Shown here: in pieces, positions 7,812 through 16,798 of the stretch | Layout of the letters: the number at the start of each line of letters is the position of its first letter | Position numbering within the stretch: the first letter of the stretch is position 1 | Assembly: GCA_041166385.1 (NCBI GenBank) | Contig: JBEEFW010000029.1 | Coordinates: forward strand, 1 to 64,000 | Origin: DASUCS01 sp041166385 | GTDB lineage: Bacteria > Actinomycetota > Acidimicrobiia > Acidimicrobiales > JACDCH01 | Direction of reading: 5' to 3' | Length of the DNA stretch: 64,000 nucleotides | The notes under the pieces: model-generated | The model's input: only the letters and a program-made list of their open reading frames with translations | Told to the model about the DNA's origin: nothing | The model's database searches: none | Made by a program: the position numbers and the translations under genes

Positions 7812-8256
7812 GCGACTTCAACAGATTGGTCGCCGTGTCTTGCGGGCTGATCTTGTACCAGGCTTCGGCGATCTTGCCCTTCTCGTCGACCAGGAACGCT
7901 GACCGCAGGATGCCCATGTACTTCCTGCCGTACATCGACTTCTCGGTCCACACGTCGAAGGCTTCGGCGACGGCGTGGTCCTCGTCGGCGAGCAGCGGAA
8001 AGCCGAGCGAGTACTTGTCGTCGAACTTCTTCTGCTTCGCCGGCTTGTCAGGGCTGATGCCGAGCACGACGGTCTTGCCCACCTTCGGCATCACGTCGCG
8101 CAGACCGCACGCCTGCTTCGTACAGCCCGGCGTATCAGCTTTCGGGTAGAAGTACACGAGCACCTTCTGGCCCTTGAACGCGGAGAGCTTGACCTTGTTC
8201 TCGTCCTGGTCGAGCAACGTGAATGCGGGCGCCTTGTCCCCTGGCTTGAGCGGCAT
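7801..8256 (-). CDS. bcp: Thioredoxin-dependent peroxiredoxin (BCP/PrxQ family)
   Basis: A 151-aa peroxidase that reduces hydrogen peroxide and organic hydroperoxides using thioredoxin. The peroxidatic Cys45 and resolving Cys50 are in DTPGCTKQAC, the five-residue spacing typical of the alpha-helical PrxQ/BCP type. The ATG is at 8256. It is followed by tag with an 11-bp overlap, so the two are probably co-transcribed. A second BCP-like gene lies at 13815. Confidence 0.93.
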   Translation of the reverse strand: MPLKPGDKAPAFTLLDQDENKVKLSAFKGQKVLVYFYPKADTPGCTKQACGLRDVMPKVGKTVVLGISPDKPAKQKKFDDKYSLGFPLLADEDHAVAEAFDVWTEKSMYGRKYMGILRSAFLVDEKGKIAEAWYKISPQDTATNLLKSLAG

Positions 8257-8318
8257 GCGGCGAGACTAGATCGGCGGCGACCGGCGGAAACGGCGATCGC
8301 AGGACGAGGAAGGGAGCA

Positions 8319-8834
8319 ATGAGCGGGGCGAACGTCAGCGTCACACCGGACAAGGTCTCGCGTGACTTCATCGCGGTGTACCGGCACTCGGTGCGCGACG
8401 TGTACTCCTACTTCGCCAGCCGAGTGGGTGACCGGTCGACGGCGGAAGACCTCACCCAAGAGGTCTTCATCGCTGGTGCCCAGCGGTTCGCCGGCGGGCA
8501 CGACGTCGACACGCCGTGGCTCATCGGCGTGGCGCGCCACAAGCTCGTCGATCACTGGCGCGCCCGCTCCCGGGAGGATCGCAAGCTGGCGCTCGTCCAC
8601 GCCTGGGGGTCTCGCGACGACGCTCCCGCTGGGCCCGTCGACGTGGGCGCGGCGACCGCTGCGCTGGCAGAACTCAACCCGACCTACCGCGTGGCGCTCG
8701 TACTGCGGCACGTCGACGATCTGCCCGTCGCCGAGGTCGCCGCGCATCTCGGACGCACGCTCGAAGCCACCGAGCAGGTGCTGACGCGCGCCCGAACCGC
8801 GTTCCGTCACGTGTACCAGGAGCCCGCCCGATGA
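8319..8834 (+). CDS. ECF-type RNA polymerase sigma factor
   Basis: A 171-aa sigma-70 family protein. Region 2 covers about residues 17-80 (VRDVYSYFASRVGDRSTAEDLTQEVF, then PWLIGVARHKLVDHWRAR). Region 4 covers about 110-165 (LNPTYRVALVLRHVDDLPVAEVAAHL, then EATEQVLTRARTAF). A strong AGGAAGGAG precedes ATG 8319. Its stop overlaps the start of a membrane-anchored protein (ATGA), the usual layout for a sigma factor and its regulator. Confidence 0.9.
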   Translation: MSGANVSVTPDKVSRDFIAVYRHSVRDVYSYFASRVGDRSTAEDLTQEVFIAGAQRFAGGHDVDTPWLIGVARHKLVDHWRARSREDRKLALVHAWGSRDDAPAGPVDVGAATAALAELNPTYRVALVLRHVDDLPVAEVAAHLGRTLEATEQVLTRARTAFRHVYQEPAR

Positions 8835-10258
8835 GTGGTGAACTCGATCTCCGCGGCGTCCACCAGTCCCACCAACCCGATCCGGCGTTCGTCGTCGCCC
8901 TCGAGCAGCGACTCGAGGCCGTGCTCGCGGGCACGACCACCGACGACCTCGCGATCGACGGTCGCCGCGTGATCGAACTTGATGCGCCGGCTCCGACAAC
9001 GGGACCCGCGCCTCGGCGACGGATGCTGCGTGCTGTGCTCGCCGCCGCTGCGGTGATCGTTCTGCTCGCGGCCCTCGCGGTGATCGCCCGGCGTGACGAC
9101 ACCGTCACGGTCGGACCGACGCCGACGCCGGCACCGGCACCGGCGCCGATCGGCCCGCGGGCCAACGGATGGGTGGCGCAAGGGTTCGGCTCCGGTATCT
9201 GGATCGAGCGGGACGATGGCCGGGAGCAGCACGTCGACTACCCCGAGGCGGGGGGGAGCGACGAGGCGTGTCCGGCGTTCTCGCCTGACGGCGCGCGGCT
9301 GATGCTCGGGCGGCGTGACCGGTCGACCTCGGCGGCGGCGCTCGACATCCTCCTGGTGAACAGGACGGACTCGCTGCTGAAGTCGATCCCGCTCGACGGC
9401 ATCCGCAGCATGCCGTGCGCGATCTGGGCGTCCGACGGCCGCTGGGCGGCGCTCGGCGGCGCCGGCTCGGTGTGGGTCGTCGACACCGAGACCGCCGAGG
9501 TGCGCCAACTTCCCGGCTACGACGCGACTGACCTCGAATGGCGGCCGGGGACCGATGAGCTCGCCATCACCGGGCGAGGGAAGCGCGGCAGCTCGCTGAG
9601 CGAGAACGCACCGATCGACGTCTACACGGTGAGCACTCGCGAGGTCCGCACCGTCGGTGACGTCGAAGCGTCAGAGCTCACCTGGTCGCCCGACGGTACG
9701 ACGATCGCCTTCACCTCCAGGGCCGACCCCGGGAACCCGGCCGTGATGTCGGGAATCACGCTGATCGACGCCGACGGCAGCAACCCGCGGCCGCTCACCA
9801 CCGACAGCTATGTCGCCGATCACGGCATCGGTGTCGTGTGGTCGCCCCGCGGCGACCTGATCGCCTACCAGCGAGCGCGCGCCGACTGCAACGGAGACGC
9901 GTGCTACGAGCGCAGCGAGGTCGTGCTCGTCACGGCGACCGGCACCGACCCGGCGAATCCGATCGGGACCGAGCGCGCCGTCCCACCGCTCGTGAACAAC
10001 CTCGACCTCGCACGCTTCACCGATCGGTACAACGGTCTCCCGCCGTTCCACGCGTACGAGTGGTATGCGGACAGCGTCACCTGGTCACCGGACGGCACCC
10101 AACTGCTGTACGTCGCCGGGACGGCCGGCCTGCTGACGGTGCCCGTCGACGGCACGCAACAAGTCGTCGTGCTCTCCGGTGACGCACTCATCGGCCCCGA
10201 AGACGAGAGCGCAATCTTTCCGTGGATCCCGCTCCAGCAGTGGCAGCCCCTCCCGTAG
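8831..10258 (+). CDS. Membrane-anchored beta-propeller (PD40/TolB-like) protein, possible sigma regulator
   Basis: A 475-aa protein with a 60-residue cytoplasmic part, one membrane helix at about 66-87 (LRAVLAAAAVIVLLAALAVI), a Pro/Thr linker (TPTPAPAPAP) and an extracytoplasmic domain of repeated blades with WSPDGT or FSPDG motifs, as in TolB/WD40-like propellers. The ATG overlaps the sigma-factor stop, so it is probably co-transcribed and may hold the sigma factor at the membrane. No zinc-type anti-sigma motif is present in the N-terminus, so the anti-sigma role is an inference from position only. Confidence 0.72.
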   Translation: MSGELDLRGVHQSHQPDPAFVVALEQRLEAVLAGTTTDDLAIDGRRVIELDAPAPTTGPAPRRRMLRAVLAAAAVIVLLAALAVIARRDDTVTVGPTPTPAPAPAPIGPRANGWVAQGFGSGIWIERDDGREQHVDYPEAGGSDEACPAFSPDGARLMLGRRDRSTSAAALDILLVNRTDSLLKSIPLDGIRSMPCAIWASDGRWAALGGAGSVWVVDTETAEVRQLPGYDATDLEWRPGTDELAITGRGKRGSSLSENAPIDVYTVSTREVRTVGDVEASELTWSPDGTTIAFTSRADPGNPAVMSGITLIDADGSNPRPLTTDSYVADHGIGVVWSPRGDLIAYQRARADCNGDACYERSEVVLVTATGTDPANPIGTERAVPPLVNNLDLARFTDRYNGLPPFHAYEWYADSVTWSPDGTQLLYVAGTAGLLTVPVDGTQQVVVLSGDALIGPEDESAIFPWIPLQQWQPLP

Positions 10259-10305
10259 CTCACACAGCACCACCCGACCGTCGAACCATCACTCCAGGAG
10301 GACAG

Positions 10306-10788
10306 ATGAAGAAGATGCGGTTCGCCGGCCCAGTAGCCAGCGCAGCGGTCGCCATCATGCTGCTCGGCGCGTGCAGCGACGACGGCCCGACGACCCTCGC
10401 GCGGGGCGATGATGTGGAGTTCGTCGGGAGCCACCCTCTCAGCGGCCAGAGGATGAACATCAACGCCGAGGAAGAGGACGGGAAGGTGACCGGCGAGGCT
10501 CGGTTCGACCAGGTGGTGGTCACGTTCGAGTGCGCGGACACCGACACCGAGGGTGTCGTCATCCTCGGCGGCAAGGTGACCACACCTTCCGGCGACGGCA
10601 CGCCCGCCGTGGGCGAGCGGATGGCGGTGATCATCCGGGAAGGTCACCCCGACAGCGTCGACCCCTTGGTCGATGACGGCACATCGGAATCCTGCCGCGA
10701 GCTCGTCGAGTCCATCCCCGAGGATCACCTCACCGACGACAGCCGCTTCGCCGACGTCGCGGATGGTGACGACATCGAGACCGGCTGA
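10306..10788 (+). CDS. Putative lipoprotein, unknown function
   Basis: A 160-aa product starting MKKMRFAG with a lipoprotein signal peptide; the lipobox LLGAC puts the lipidated cysteine near residue 22. The mature part is acidic (EEEDGKV, DDGTSESC) and contains two further cysteines that could pair. AGGAGG lies 6 nt before ATG 10306, which decides the start over an upstream in-frame ATG. It follows the sigma/propeller pair by 47 bp and may belong to the same transcript. No family recognised. Confidence 0.75.
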   Translation: MKKMRFAGPVASAAVAIMLLGACSDDGPTTLARGDDVEFVGSHPLSGQRMNINAEEEDGKVTGEARFDQVVVTFECADTDTEGVVILGGKVTTPSGDGTPAVGERMAVIIREGHPDSVDPLVDDGTSESCRELVESIPEDHLTDDSRFADVADGDDIETG

Positions 10789-10894
10789 TCAGTTCGAGGG
10801 GTTCACGCGTCGAACCTGTTGTCACCCAACGGAGTTCCTCCCGATCACCGGGCTACAGCATGAGCGGGTCCATCAGGTCTGGCACGATCACGTC

Positions 10895-11806
10895 ATGGCG
10901 TGGTCACCGGATGGAGAGGCGTTGCGCGGCCGGGTCGCGGTGGTGGCCGGCGCGACCCGTGGTGCGGGCCGTGGCATTGCCGTCGCGCTCGGTGAGGCCG
11001 GCGCCACCGTCATCTGCACGGGGCGCAGCAGCCGGACGGCGAGCACCAAGTCCGACTACGACCGGGCCGAGACCATCGAGGAAACCGCAGAGCTCGTCGA
11101 CGACGCGGGCGGGACGGGCATCGCGATCGCCGTCGACCACCTCGAGTCGGATCAGGTGCAGCGGTTGGCCGACCGCATCCGCGGCGAGCACGACCACATC
11201 GATGTCCTCGTGAACGACATCTGGGGCGCCGAGGTGCTCAAGGGCGGTCCGGACGAATGGTTCACGCCGATCTGGAAGCACGACCTCGAGAAGGGACTCC
11301 GAATACTGCGGCTCGCGATCGAGACGCACCTCATCACGTCGCACCACTTGCTCCCGCTGCTCATCACGCAGCCCGGCGGGCTGGTCGTCGAGGTGACCGA
11401 CGGGACCAACGCGTACAACGCGACGAACTACCGGATCTCCGTGTACTACGACCTCGCCAAGGTGGCAGTGAACCGTCTGGCGTTCTCTCAGGGGCACGAC
11501 CTCGCGCCGCACGGGGCCATCGCCGTCGCCGTCACGCCCGGATGGCTGCGCTCCGAGATGATGCTCGAGGCGTTCAACACGACGGAGGAGAACTGGCGCG
11601 ACGCAGTCGGCAAGACCGCGCCCGCCGACTTCGCCAACTCGGAATCGCCGTTGTACGTCGGACGCGGGGTCGTGGCGTTGGCGTCGGACCCGGAACGCGC
11701 TCGGTGGAGCAAGCAGTCGATCACCGTGGGCGAACTGGCGGCGGTCTACGGATTCACCGATCGCGACGGCTCCCAGCCGGACGTCTGGAAGGCAATGATG
11801 GGCTGA
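10895..11806 (+). CDS. Short-chain dehydrogenase/reductase
   Basis: A 303-aa SDR. The nucleotide-binding loop GATRGAGRGIA begins near residue 17. The catalytic pair is in YYDLAK (Tyr-x-x-x-Lys), and VTPGWLRSEMM follows in the usual place. The protein is longer than classic 250-aa SDRs and resembles the DHRS1-like group, whose bacterial substrates are mostly unknown. ATG 10895 is the first start near the conserved region. It stands alone between the lipoprotein and a DinB-fold gene. Confidence 0.83.
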   Translation: MAWSPDGEALRGRVAVVAGATRGAGRGIAVALGEAGATVICTGRSSRTASTKSDYDRAETIEETAELVDDAGGTGIAIAVDHLESDQVQRLADRIRGEHDHIDVLVNDIWGAEVLKGGPDEWFTPIWKHDLEKGLRILRLAIETHLITSHHLLPLLITQPGGLVVEVTDGTNAYNATNYRISVYYDLAKVAVNRLAFSQGHDLAPHGAIAVAVTPGWLRSEMMLEAFNTTEENWRDAVGKTAPADFANSESPLYVGRGVVALASDPERARWSKQSITVGELAAVYGFTDRDGSQPDVWKAMMG

Positions 11807-11852
11807 TGCCCAAGGCGCGCGTGCACGACGTCGGAACACCTAGCGCAGGTTG

Positions 11853-12422
11853 ATGCCCTTCACCGTCGACGACTTCGCGCAACTGAGCACGCTCGTCCTC
11901 GATGCGTGGTCGTCGGGACTCGATCGCGACTGGACGGCGCCGGCCGGCACGCTCGAGTGGAGCTGTTTCACGACGGCGGATCACACGATCGACTGCGTGT
12001 TCTCCTATGCGCTGTTCCTGGCCTCCCAGAAGCAGGACGCGTACCCGAACTTCGGCGAACTGCACGCCCGGCCGGATGCCACTCCGCAGGATCTTGTCGA
12101 TGGGCTTCGTGCGGTCACCACGATGTTGACGGCCGTCATCGCCACCGCCGACCCAGACGTGCGCGCGGTGATCTGGCACCGACCCGAGGCGGAGACGGCC
12201 CCGCCGCCGGACTTCGCGGCGCGTGGCGGGCTCGAGATGATCCTGCACGCGCACGATGTGTGTGCGGGGCTGGGCGTTCCGTTCGAGCCGCCACCCGGCC
12301 TCTGCGCGCGACTGTTCGAGCACACGCGTCACTGGCCGTTCCAGCCGCAGACGCCACCAACGTCTGATCCTTGGGCGGATCTGCTCGAACGGTCGGGACG
12401 GTCTAGGGCTGGCGGCCGGTGA
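11853..12422 (+). CDS. DinB-fold / mycothiol-dependent maleylpyruvate isomerase-like protein
   Basis: A 189-aa protein with a helical-bundle pattern and histidines at spacings seen in the DinB/mycothiol-dependent enzyme superfamily (ADHTIDCVFSYALF near 44-57, and LEMILHAHDVCAGLG later). Such proteins bind a metal with three histidines and often use mycothiol as cofactor. ATG 11853 is preferred over the TTG one codon earlier. The substrate is unknown. The 3' end overlaps the convergent TIGR03086-like gene by 20 bp. Confidence 0.62.
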   Translation: MPFTVDDFAQLSTLVLDAWSSGLDRDWTAPAGTLEWSCFTTADHTIDCVFSYALFLASQKQDAYPNFGELHARPDATPQDLVDGLRAVTTMLTAVIATADPDVRAVIWHRPEAETAPPPDFAARGGLEMILHAHDVCAGLGVPFEPPPGLCARLFEHTRHWPFQPQTPPTSDPWADLLERSGRSRAGGR

Positions 12423-12954
12423 ACGCGATCAGCTTCGTCTGCTCGTCGGCATCGTCAGGGACGTCGACGCGCGCGCCGTACTGACCGCTCTGCCGGAGGA
12501 TCTCGTCGATCGGCAGCATCCCCACGTACATCGAATGCACTTCGTCGACGTCGAGGGTCTCGTCGAGCCCGGTGGCCCGCGCCACATCCCAGGTGTGGAT
12601 CAGCACGTCACCAACGCAGAACGTGGCGATCGCATCCTCGACCGTGTAGCGGCCCATCTGCATCTCGAACTCGCGTGACGCCACTTCGGGGTCATCGAGT
12701 ATTCCCTGCAGTGCGCTGTCCAGCGCGTTCCACGCCACAGCGGGATCGTCGTCGACCGATGGCAGCGGCGGGAACTCGAGACCAGCGTTGCTCTCGAAGA
12801 AGCCGGGAACCCACTCGACGAGGTGGCGGACGACGTCTCGCGCCACCCAGCCCTCACACGGTGCAGGGTTCTCCCACGCGCCGGCGGGCACCTCGTTGAC
12901 TCGCTGGCTGAACCGGCCCGCGATCTTGCGGTAGCGCTCGGAGATTTCGGTCAT
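12403..12954 (-). CDS. TIGR03086-type DinB-fold metal-binding protein
   Basis: A 183-aa protein with the typical actinobacterial pattern PCEGWVARDVVRHLVEW near 33-49 and VGDVLIHTWDVARATG near 114-129, where the histidines are the expected metal ligands. Members are thought to be mycothiol-linked transferases or isomerases, but few have defined substrates. ATG 12954 is a clean start. A second DinB-fold gene converges on it, so this spot holds two related folds tail to tail. Confidence 0.8.
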   Translation of the reverse strand: MTEISERYRKIAGRFSQRVNEVPAGAWENPAPCEGWVARDVVRHLVEWVPGFFESNAGLEFPPLPSVDDDPAVAWNALDSALQGILDDPEVASREFEMQMGRYTVEDAIATFCVGDVLIHTWDVARATGLDETLDVDEVHSMYVGMLPIDEILRQSGQYGARVDVPDDADEQTKLIAFTGRQP

Positions 12955-12997
12955 GGTGGGCAGACGGCGTTCGCAGCCGGAACTAATCGACGTTCGA

Positions 12998-13396
12998 TCA
13001 CGAAGCCAGGAACTCGACCCAGTTGCCGTCGGGGTCCTCGACCATGGCGATCGTGACGCCGGGACGCAGCTCGGTGATCGGGATGGCGATCTTCGCGCCC
13101 GCGGCTTCGCACTCGGCGACGATCTCGGGCAGGTTCGACACCGACATCGTCCAGTAGCGATAGCCGGTCGCGCCGCCGATGCCGCCGGGCGGGGCCGCGC
13201 CCGCGGGTGGCCGCTTCATCGCGACGATCTTGATCGTGCTGGTGCCGCACTGCAGCCGTTGCATCGAACCTCCCGGCATCGGGAACTCGCCGAGATCCTC
13301 GAAGCCGAGCACGTCGCGATAGAAGGCAATGGACGCGGCAGGATCGTTCGTGACGATCCCGAGGTCGATCGAGTCCTTGGTGAGGTTGACGCTCAT
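12998..13396 (-). CDS. VOC (glyoxalase/bleomycin-resistance fold) protein
   Basis: A 132-aa single VOC domain: SIAFYRDVLGFEDLG at the first beta-alpha-beta unit and VEDPDGNWVEFL at the end. These proteins bind metals and act as glyoxalases, dioxygenases or binding proteins; the specific role is not readable. ATG 13396 lies just after the stop of the upstream hemoglobin gene, whereas the longer frame would run into it. Probably co-transcribed with glbO. Confidence 0.82.
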   Translation of the reverse strand: MSVNLTKDSIDLGIVTNDPAASIAFYRDVLGFEDLGEFPMPGGSMQRLQCGTSTIKIVAMKRPPAGAAPPGGIGGATGYRYWTMSVSNLPEIVAECEAAGAKIAIPITELRPGVTIAMVEDPDGNWVEFLAS

Positions 13397-13400
13397 CGCG

Positions 13401-13790
13401 TCACCGTAGTGGCGGCTCACTGTTGACGAGGCTGTCGGCCGCCATCGTGAAGTACGCGTCGAACCGCTGCCGGATCTCAGGATCGAGCTCGACGTCGTCG
13501 AGCGCAGCTGTCATCGCCGCCATCCACAGATCGCGCTCGCGCTGGCCGATCACGAAGGGCGCGTGGCGCATGCGCAGGCGCGGATGCCCACGCCCGTCGC
13601 TGTATGTCGTAGGGCCACCCCAGTACTGCGCAAGGAAGAGCGCGAGGTGCTCGGCCGGTGGTCCGAGATCGTCGGGGTACAGCGGGCGCAGCATGACGTC
13701 GTGCGCCACCCGGGCATAGAAGCGATCGACGAGTGCGACGAAGAACGGCAACCCGCCGACGGCGTCGTACACCGAGATGTCCTCCTCCAC
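13401..13790 (-). CDS. glbO: Group II truncated hemoglobin
   Basis: A heme protein of about 129 aa that binds oxygen or nitric oxide. It strongly recalls actinobacterial GlbO: VYDAVGG near the start, FLAQYWGGPTTYSDGRGHP, then RLRMRHAPF with the proximal His76, and the distal-pocket Trp89 in ERDLWM. The start is uncertain. GTG 13790 gives an N-terminus like known GlbO proteins; GTG 13772 has a good GGAGGAGG upstream; TTG 13820 would overlap the divergent peroxiredoxin gene. Confidence 0.9.
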   Translation of the reverse strand: MEEDISVYDAVGGLPFFVALVDRFYARVAHDVMLRPLYPDDLGPPAEHLALFLAQYWGGPTTYSDGRGHPRLRMRHAPFVIGQRERDLWMAAMTAALDDVELDPEIRQRFDAYFTMAADSLVNSEPPLR

Positions 13791-13814
13791 CGCCTCGACG
13801 ATAGGGTCCTCGCC

Positions 13815-14270
13815 GTGCAAACCGGTGACAAGGTCAACGACTTCGAACTACCCGACGAGACGGGAACGCTCCGCAAACTCAGCAACTTCCTGCTCGACGG
13901 TCCGGTGGTGCTGTTCTTCTATCCAGCCGCCATGACGTTGGGCTGCACGAAGGAGAGCTGTCACTTCCGTGACCTCGCCGCGGAGTTCAAGGAGGCGGGC
14001 GGGCAACGGGTCGGTATCAGTGCGGACACCGTCGAGAAGCAGAAGCAGTTCTCCGACAAGCACAGCTTCGACTATCCGCTGCTGGCCGACACCGAGCGAA
14101 CGGTCGCCGAGCAGTTCGGCGTGAAGCGTGGCTTCGGCATATCGCCGACGAAGCGGTCGACGTTCGTCATCGACACCGACAGCACGGTCCTCGCGGTGAT
14201 CAACAGCGAGATCAGCATGAACACGCACGCCGACAAGGCGCTCAAGGTGCTGCGCCAGCGCGCGAGCTGA
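13815..14270 (+). CDS. Peroxiredoxin (BCP/AhpC-TSA family)
   Basis: A 151-aa peroxidase starting at GTG 13815 (MQTGDKVNDFELPDETG). Cys44 and Cys49 in LGCTKESC give the five-residue PrxQ-type spacing. It is divergent from the truncated hemoglobin with almost no space between the starts, so promoters must overlap the opposite coding regions. Together the pair looks like a small peroxide and nitric-oxide defence locus. The 3' end overlaps the phosphoesterase gene by 29 bp. Confidence 0.9.
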   Translation: MQTGDKVNDFELPDETGTLRKLSNFLLDGPVVLFFYPAAMTLGCTKESCHFRDLAAEFKEAGGQRVGISADTVEKQKQFSDKHSFDYPLLADTERTVAEQFGVKRGFGISPTKRSTFVIDTDSTVLAVINSEISMNTHADKALKVLRQRAS

Positions 14271-15855
14271 GCCAACTCTTCGCCGCCACCGCCGCGGCGG
14301 CGGCCGCGCCAGCAACGACGATTGCCGAATCATTGGACGAACCGGTCTCCGCCAGCACGCGGTCTGGGCTTGCCGTGAAGCCCGTGCCGTCACTCGGTCG
14401 CAGATCGGAGAAGTCGCGCTCCACGACCGAGTTGCGATCCGCGACGTTGCCGAACACGTAGAACGGCGCGAGACCGCCGTACTCCTGCCGGCTGCGCTCG
14501 GACCACTCCTGGGCGAGGGCGTCGCGGAACTTGTAGAAGTTCAGCGCGTAGCCCCCGGTGAACACCCGCAGAAGGTGGAAGCCGCCGGGGTACTCCTTGA
14601 CCGCTGCGACCTCCTGGAACACCACGTCGGTAGCCGTGGTCGACACCGTCCGCTTGTTGCGATGCGTGTGTCCGGCGTGATGCAGGAACACGCCAGGGCT
14701 CTGCGCGTACAACGCCTCGAGCCGGGCGGCCTGCTGCGGATCCATGTCGAAGCTGACGGGCGGGATCGTTGTCGCCGTGGCCTCGACGGTGACGGGATGG
14801 TGTCCGAGCACGAGGGTCGGCTGGTCCTTGTCCCGTGCGAGCTCGTTGCTCAGGAAGGAGAACTGCTCCTCGCTCAGCACGCCGTTGTCGCCGCCGCTGC
14901 CGATCTTGTCGTACGAGTCGAGTCCGATGACTCGCAATCCGTTGGCTTGCGCGCTGAACCAGGTCGGCCCGGTCGAGAAGAAGGCGTCGCGGAAGCAGTC
15001 GTGGTAGGTGTCGTGCCCGCTGACCGCTGAGCAGGCACCCGCCTCGTCACCCGTGCGCGGCCGGTCGTGGTTGCCGCGGACGACGAGATAGCTCTCGCCG
15101 TAGGAGCCGAAGGCGTCGAGGAACGACTTGGCCGTGCCGACGTCGACTTGCGCGCCTTCGCTCGTGATGTCGCCGGCGGCCACGAGCAGATCGGCGCCGC
15201 GGTCGCGGGCCTCGACGCCGAGCGCCGCGCCCATCACCTCCGGATACGGCGGATGCCCCGGCACTTGCTCGATCCCTGGTGGGATGCCGCCGCCTGCGCT
15301 CGTGGCCAGACCGGCGACCGTTTCGCCGAAGTGCAGGTCGTTGCACAACGCGATCGCGAACAGGAAGCTCCCTGGCGGAGGCAGCGGCGTCGTGAACGTG
15401 AACGGCCCCGTCGACGTGATGTCGAGGGTCGAGCTCCCGACGCCGTTGCCGAACGCGTTCGCTGACGATGTCGCCTGCACGCCTCCGGACTGCGCGACGT
15501 AGAAGTACGTCTGTCCCGGCTCGAGATTCGTGAGCTCGACGTAGTGGTACGGCGTCGGTGTCGCGTCGAAGAACGCCTGCTGCAGACCTGACTGCGCGGT
15601 GCCGAGGAGCACCTCGGTGTCCGCGGGCACGGGCGCGAGGCGTCCCATCGAATCGACCTGACTCGGGTCGCCGGTGAACCACGTGAGGATCGCCGTGGTC
15701 TCGGTGAGCGTCACCAGTTCGAGGTTGAGCGCCAGCGTCGGGCCAGCGCTCGCGGCCCGAGTCATGCCGTAGGCCCGTGCGGTGTCGTCGAGCGCGGAGA
15801 GGATCGGGGTCGCGGCGACGAGCCCCGCCCATTGCAGCAGCTGCCGCCGGGTCAT
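14242..15855 (-). CDS. Secreted Tat-dependent metallophosphoesterase (purple acid phosphatase-like)
   Basis: A 537-aa protein. The N-terminus MTRRQLLQWAGLVAA is a twin-arginine signal. A fibronectin-like domain (about 40-155) precedes a calcineurin-like phosphoesterase domain with its metal motifs: NDLH (Asp173, His175), AGDI (Asp229), RGNHD (Asn262, His263), LGHHPV (His352) and GHTHR (His396, His398). A C-terminal Ala-rich hydrophobic segment near 508-525 may anchor it. It should act outside the cytoplasm on phosphoesters. ATG 15855 is chosen over the upstream ATG 15873 because the signal peptide starts there. Confidence 0.88.
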   Translation of the reverse strand: MTRRQLLQWAGLVAATPILSALDDTARAYGMTRAASAGPTLALNLELVTLTETTAILTWFTGDPSQVDSMGRLAPVPADTEVLLGTAQSGLQQAFFDATPTPYHYVELTNLEPGQTYFYVAQSGGVQATSSANAFGNGVGSSTLDITSTGPFTFTTPLPPPGSFLFAIALCNDLHFGETVAGLATSAGGGIPPGIEQVPGHPPYPEVMGAALGVEARDRGADLLVAAGDITSEGAQVDVGTAKSFLDAFGSYGESYLVVRGNHDRPRTGDEAGACSAVSGHDTYHDCFRDAFFSTGPTWFSAQANGLRVIGLDSYDKIGSGGDNGVLSEEQFSFLSNELARDKDQPTLVLGHHPVTVEATATTIPPVSFDMDPQQAARLEALYAQSPGVFLHHAGHTHRNKRTVSTTATDVVFQEVAAVKEYPGGFHLLRVFTGGYALNFYKFRDALAQEWSERSRQEYGGLAPFYVFGNVADRNSVVERDFSDLRPSDGTGFTASPDRVLAETGSSNDSAIVVAGAAAAAAVAAKSWLSSRAGAAP

Positions 15856-15888
15856 GTGACAGCAACACGGCATTCGCGCGGACGGCTC

Positions 15889-16773
15889 TCAGGTCGTGGA
15901 AGGTCGAGGCGCGTCGGGTCGGGCGTAGGCGAGACCCGCTCCCCAGTCGACGGTGGTGGCACCGGCCGGCGGCGGCGCGCCGTCGCCACACAAGAACGTC
16001 AACTCGTGCTCGGTGAGCAGGTGCCACGCGGCGAGTGCTTCGTCCGGTGTCGGATCCGCTCGGGGATCGGTCGTGCTGCCCGGGACCGCTCGTTCCATCG
16101 CGGCGACGTACGCGTCCCACGGCTGCCATCCGGGCACGGTGTGCTCGCCGCCGGGCCCTCGGAACAGGATCGTCGGGAACACGTAGCGCCACCCGTCGCC
16201 GTCAGGCTTGGCGTTGCCCTTGCCCTCGTGCGTCTCCTGCAGGTGCAGCACGTAGTCGTTCGGGTGCCGCACCTCGTCGCGATCTGCGGCAAAAGCTTTG
16301 CGCACCACGTCGTTGTCGAAGTCCGCTGTGAGACGGGTGGCGTCGAGTCCGTCGATCTGCGTCGCGAGGTCAACGACGAGCTCGAGCGAATCGGCCGGTT
16401 CCCAATAGACGAAGCAGGACTCACGGATCGCGCGCAGGAGTGCGGCAGCTGCGGTGTCACTCTGTTGCTCCGCGGCCTTCACTGCTTGCCCGGCGATCGC
16501 ACTTCGCCGCGGTGCCCGTCGAAGATGCACGGGCCAGGGCATCGCAGTGTGATCGAACACGGCCGACCAGTACGTCGCCATCTTCGGGCCCGCTCGTGCG
16601 GCATCCCAGTCTGGTTTCGCGTCGAGTTGATCGACGACGAGATCGCCCATCGCGGTCCGCCAATCCAGCCGGTCGCCGTAGCGCCATTGCAGCCGGCGCA
16701 GCTTGGGCTCGGTCCCCCAAGCCCACGAGCACCACGGATCCGAGTACTCGACGACTTCGACCACGTCGACCAT
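15889..16773 (-). CDS. DsbA/FrnE-family thioredoxin-fold protein
   Basis: A 294-aa cytoplasmic protein starting at ATG 16773. The N-terminus VEYSDPWCSWAWGTEPKLRR resembles the DsbA/FrnE fold, but the usual CxxC is replaced by CSWAW, so it has a single cysteine there. A helical insert follows, then the cis-Pro region VFPTILF. Beyond about residue 235 is an extra tail of about 55 residues with a Cys near residue 262 and a Trp-rich end, not part of a normal DsbA domain. Redox or isomerase function is uncertain. Confidence 0.75.
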   Translation of the reverse strand: MVDVVEVVEYSDPWCSWAWGTEPKLRRLQWRYGDRLDWRTAMGDLVVDQLDAKPDWDAARAGPKMATYWSAVFDHTAMPWPVHLRRAPRRSAIAGQAVKAAEQQSDTAAAALLRAIRESCFVYWEPADSLELVVDLATQIDGLDATRLTADFDNDVVRKAFAADRDEVRHPNDYVLHLQETHEGKGNAKPDGDGWRYVFPTILFRGPGGEHTVPGWQPWDAYVAAMERAVPGSTTDPRADPTPDEALAAWHLLTEHELTFLCGDGAPPPAGATTVDWGAGLAYARPDAPRPSTT

Positions 16774-16798
16774 CACGGGCCATTCTGCCCCACGTTTG

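Noticed and set aside
10792..10815. GTTCGA/TCGAAC inverted repeat after the lipoprotein gene as a terminator
   Set aside because: Only 6-bp arms with a 12-nt loop; too weak to call.
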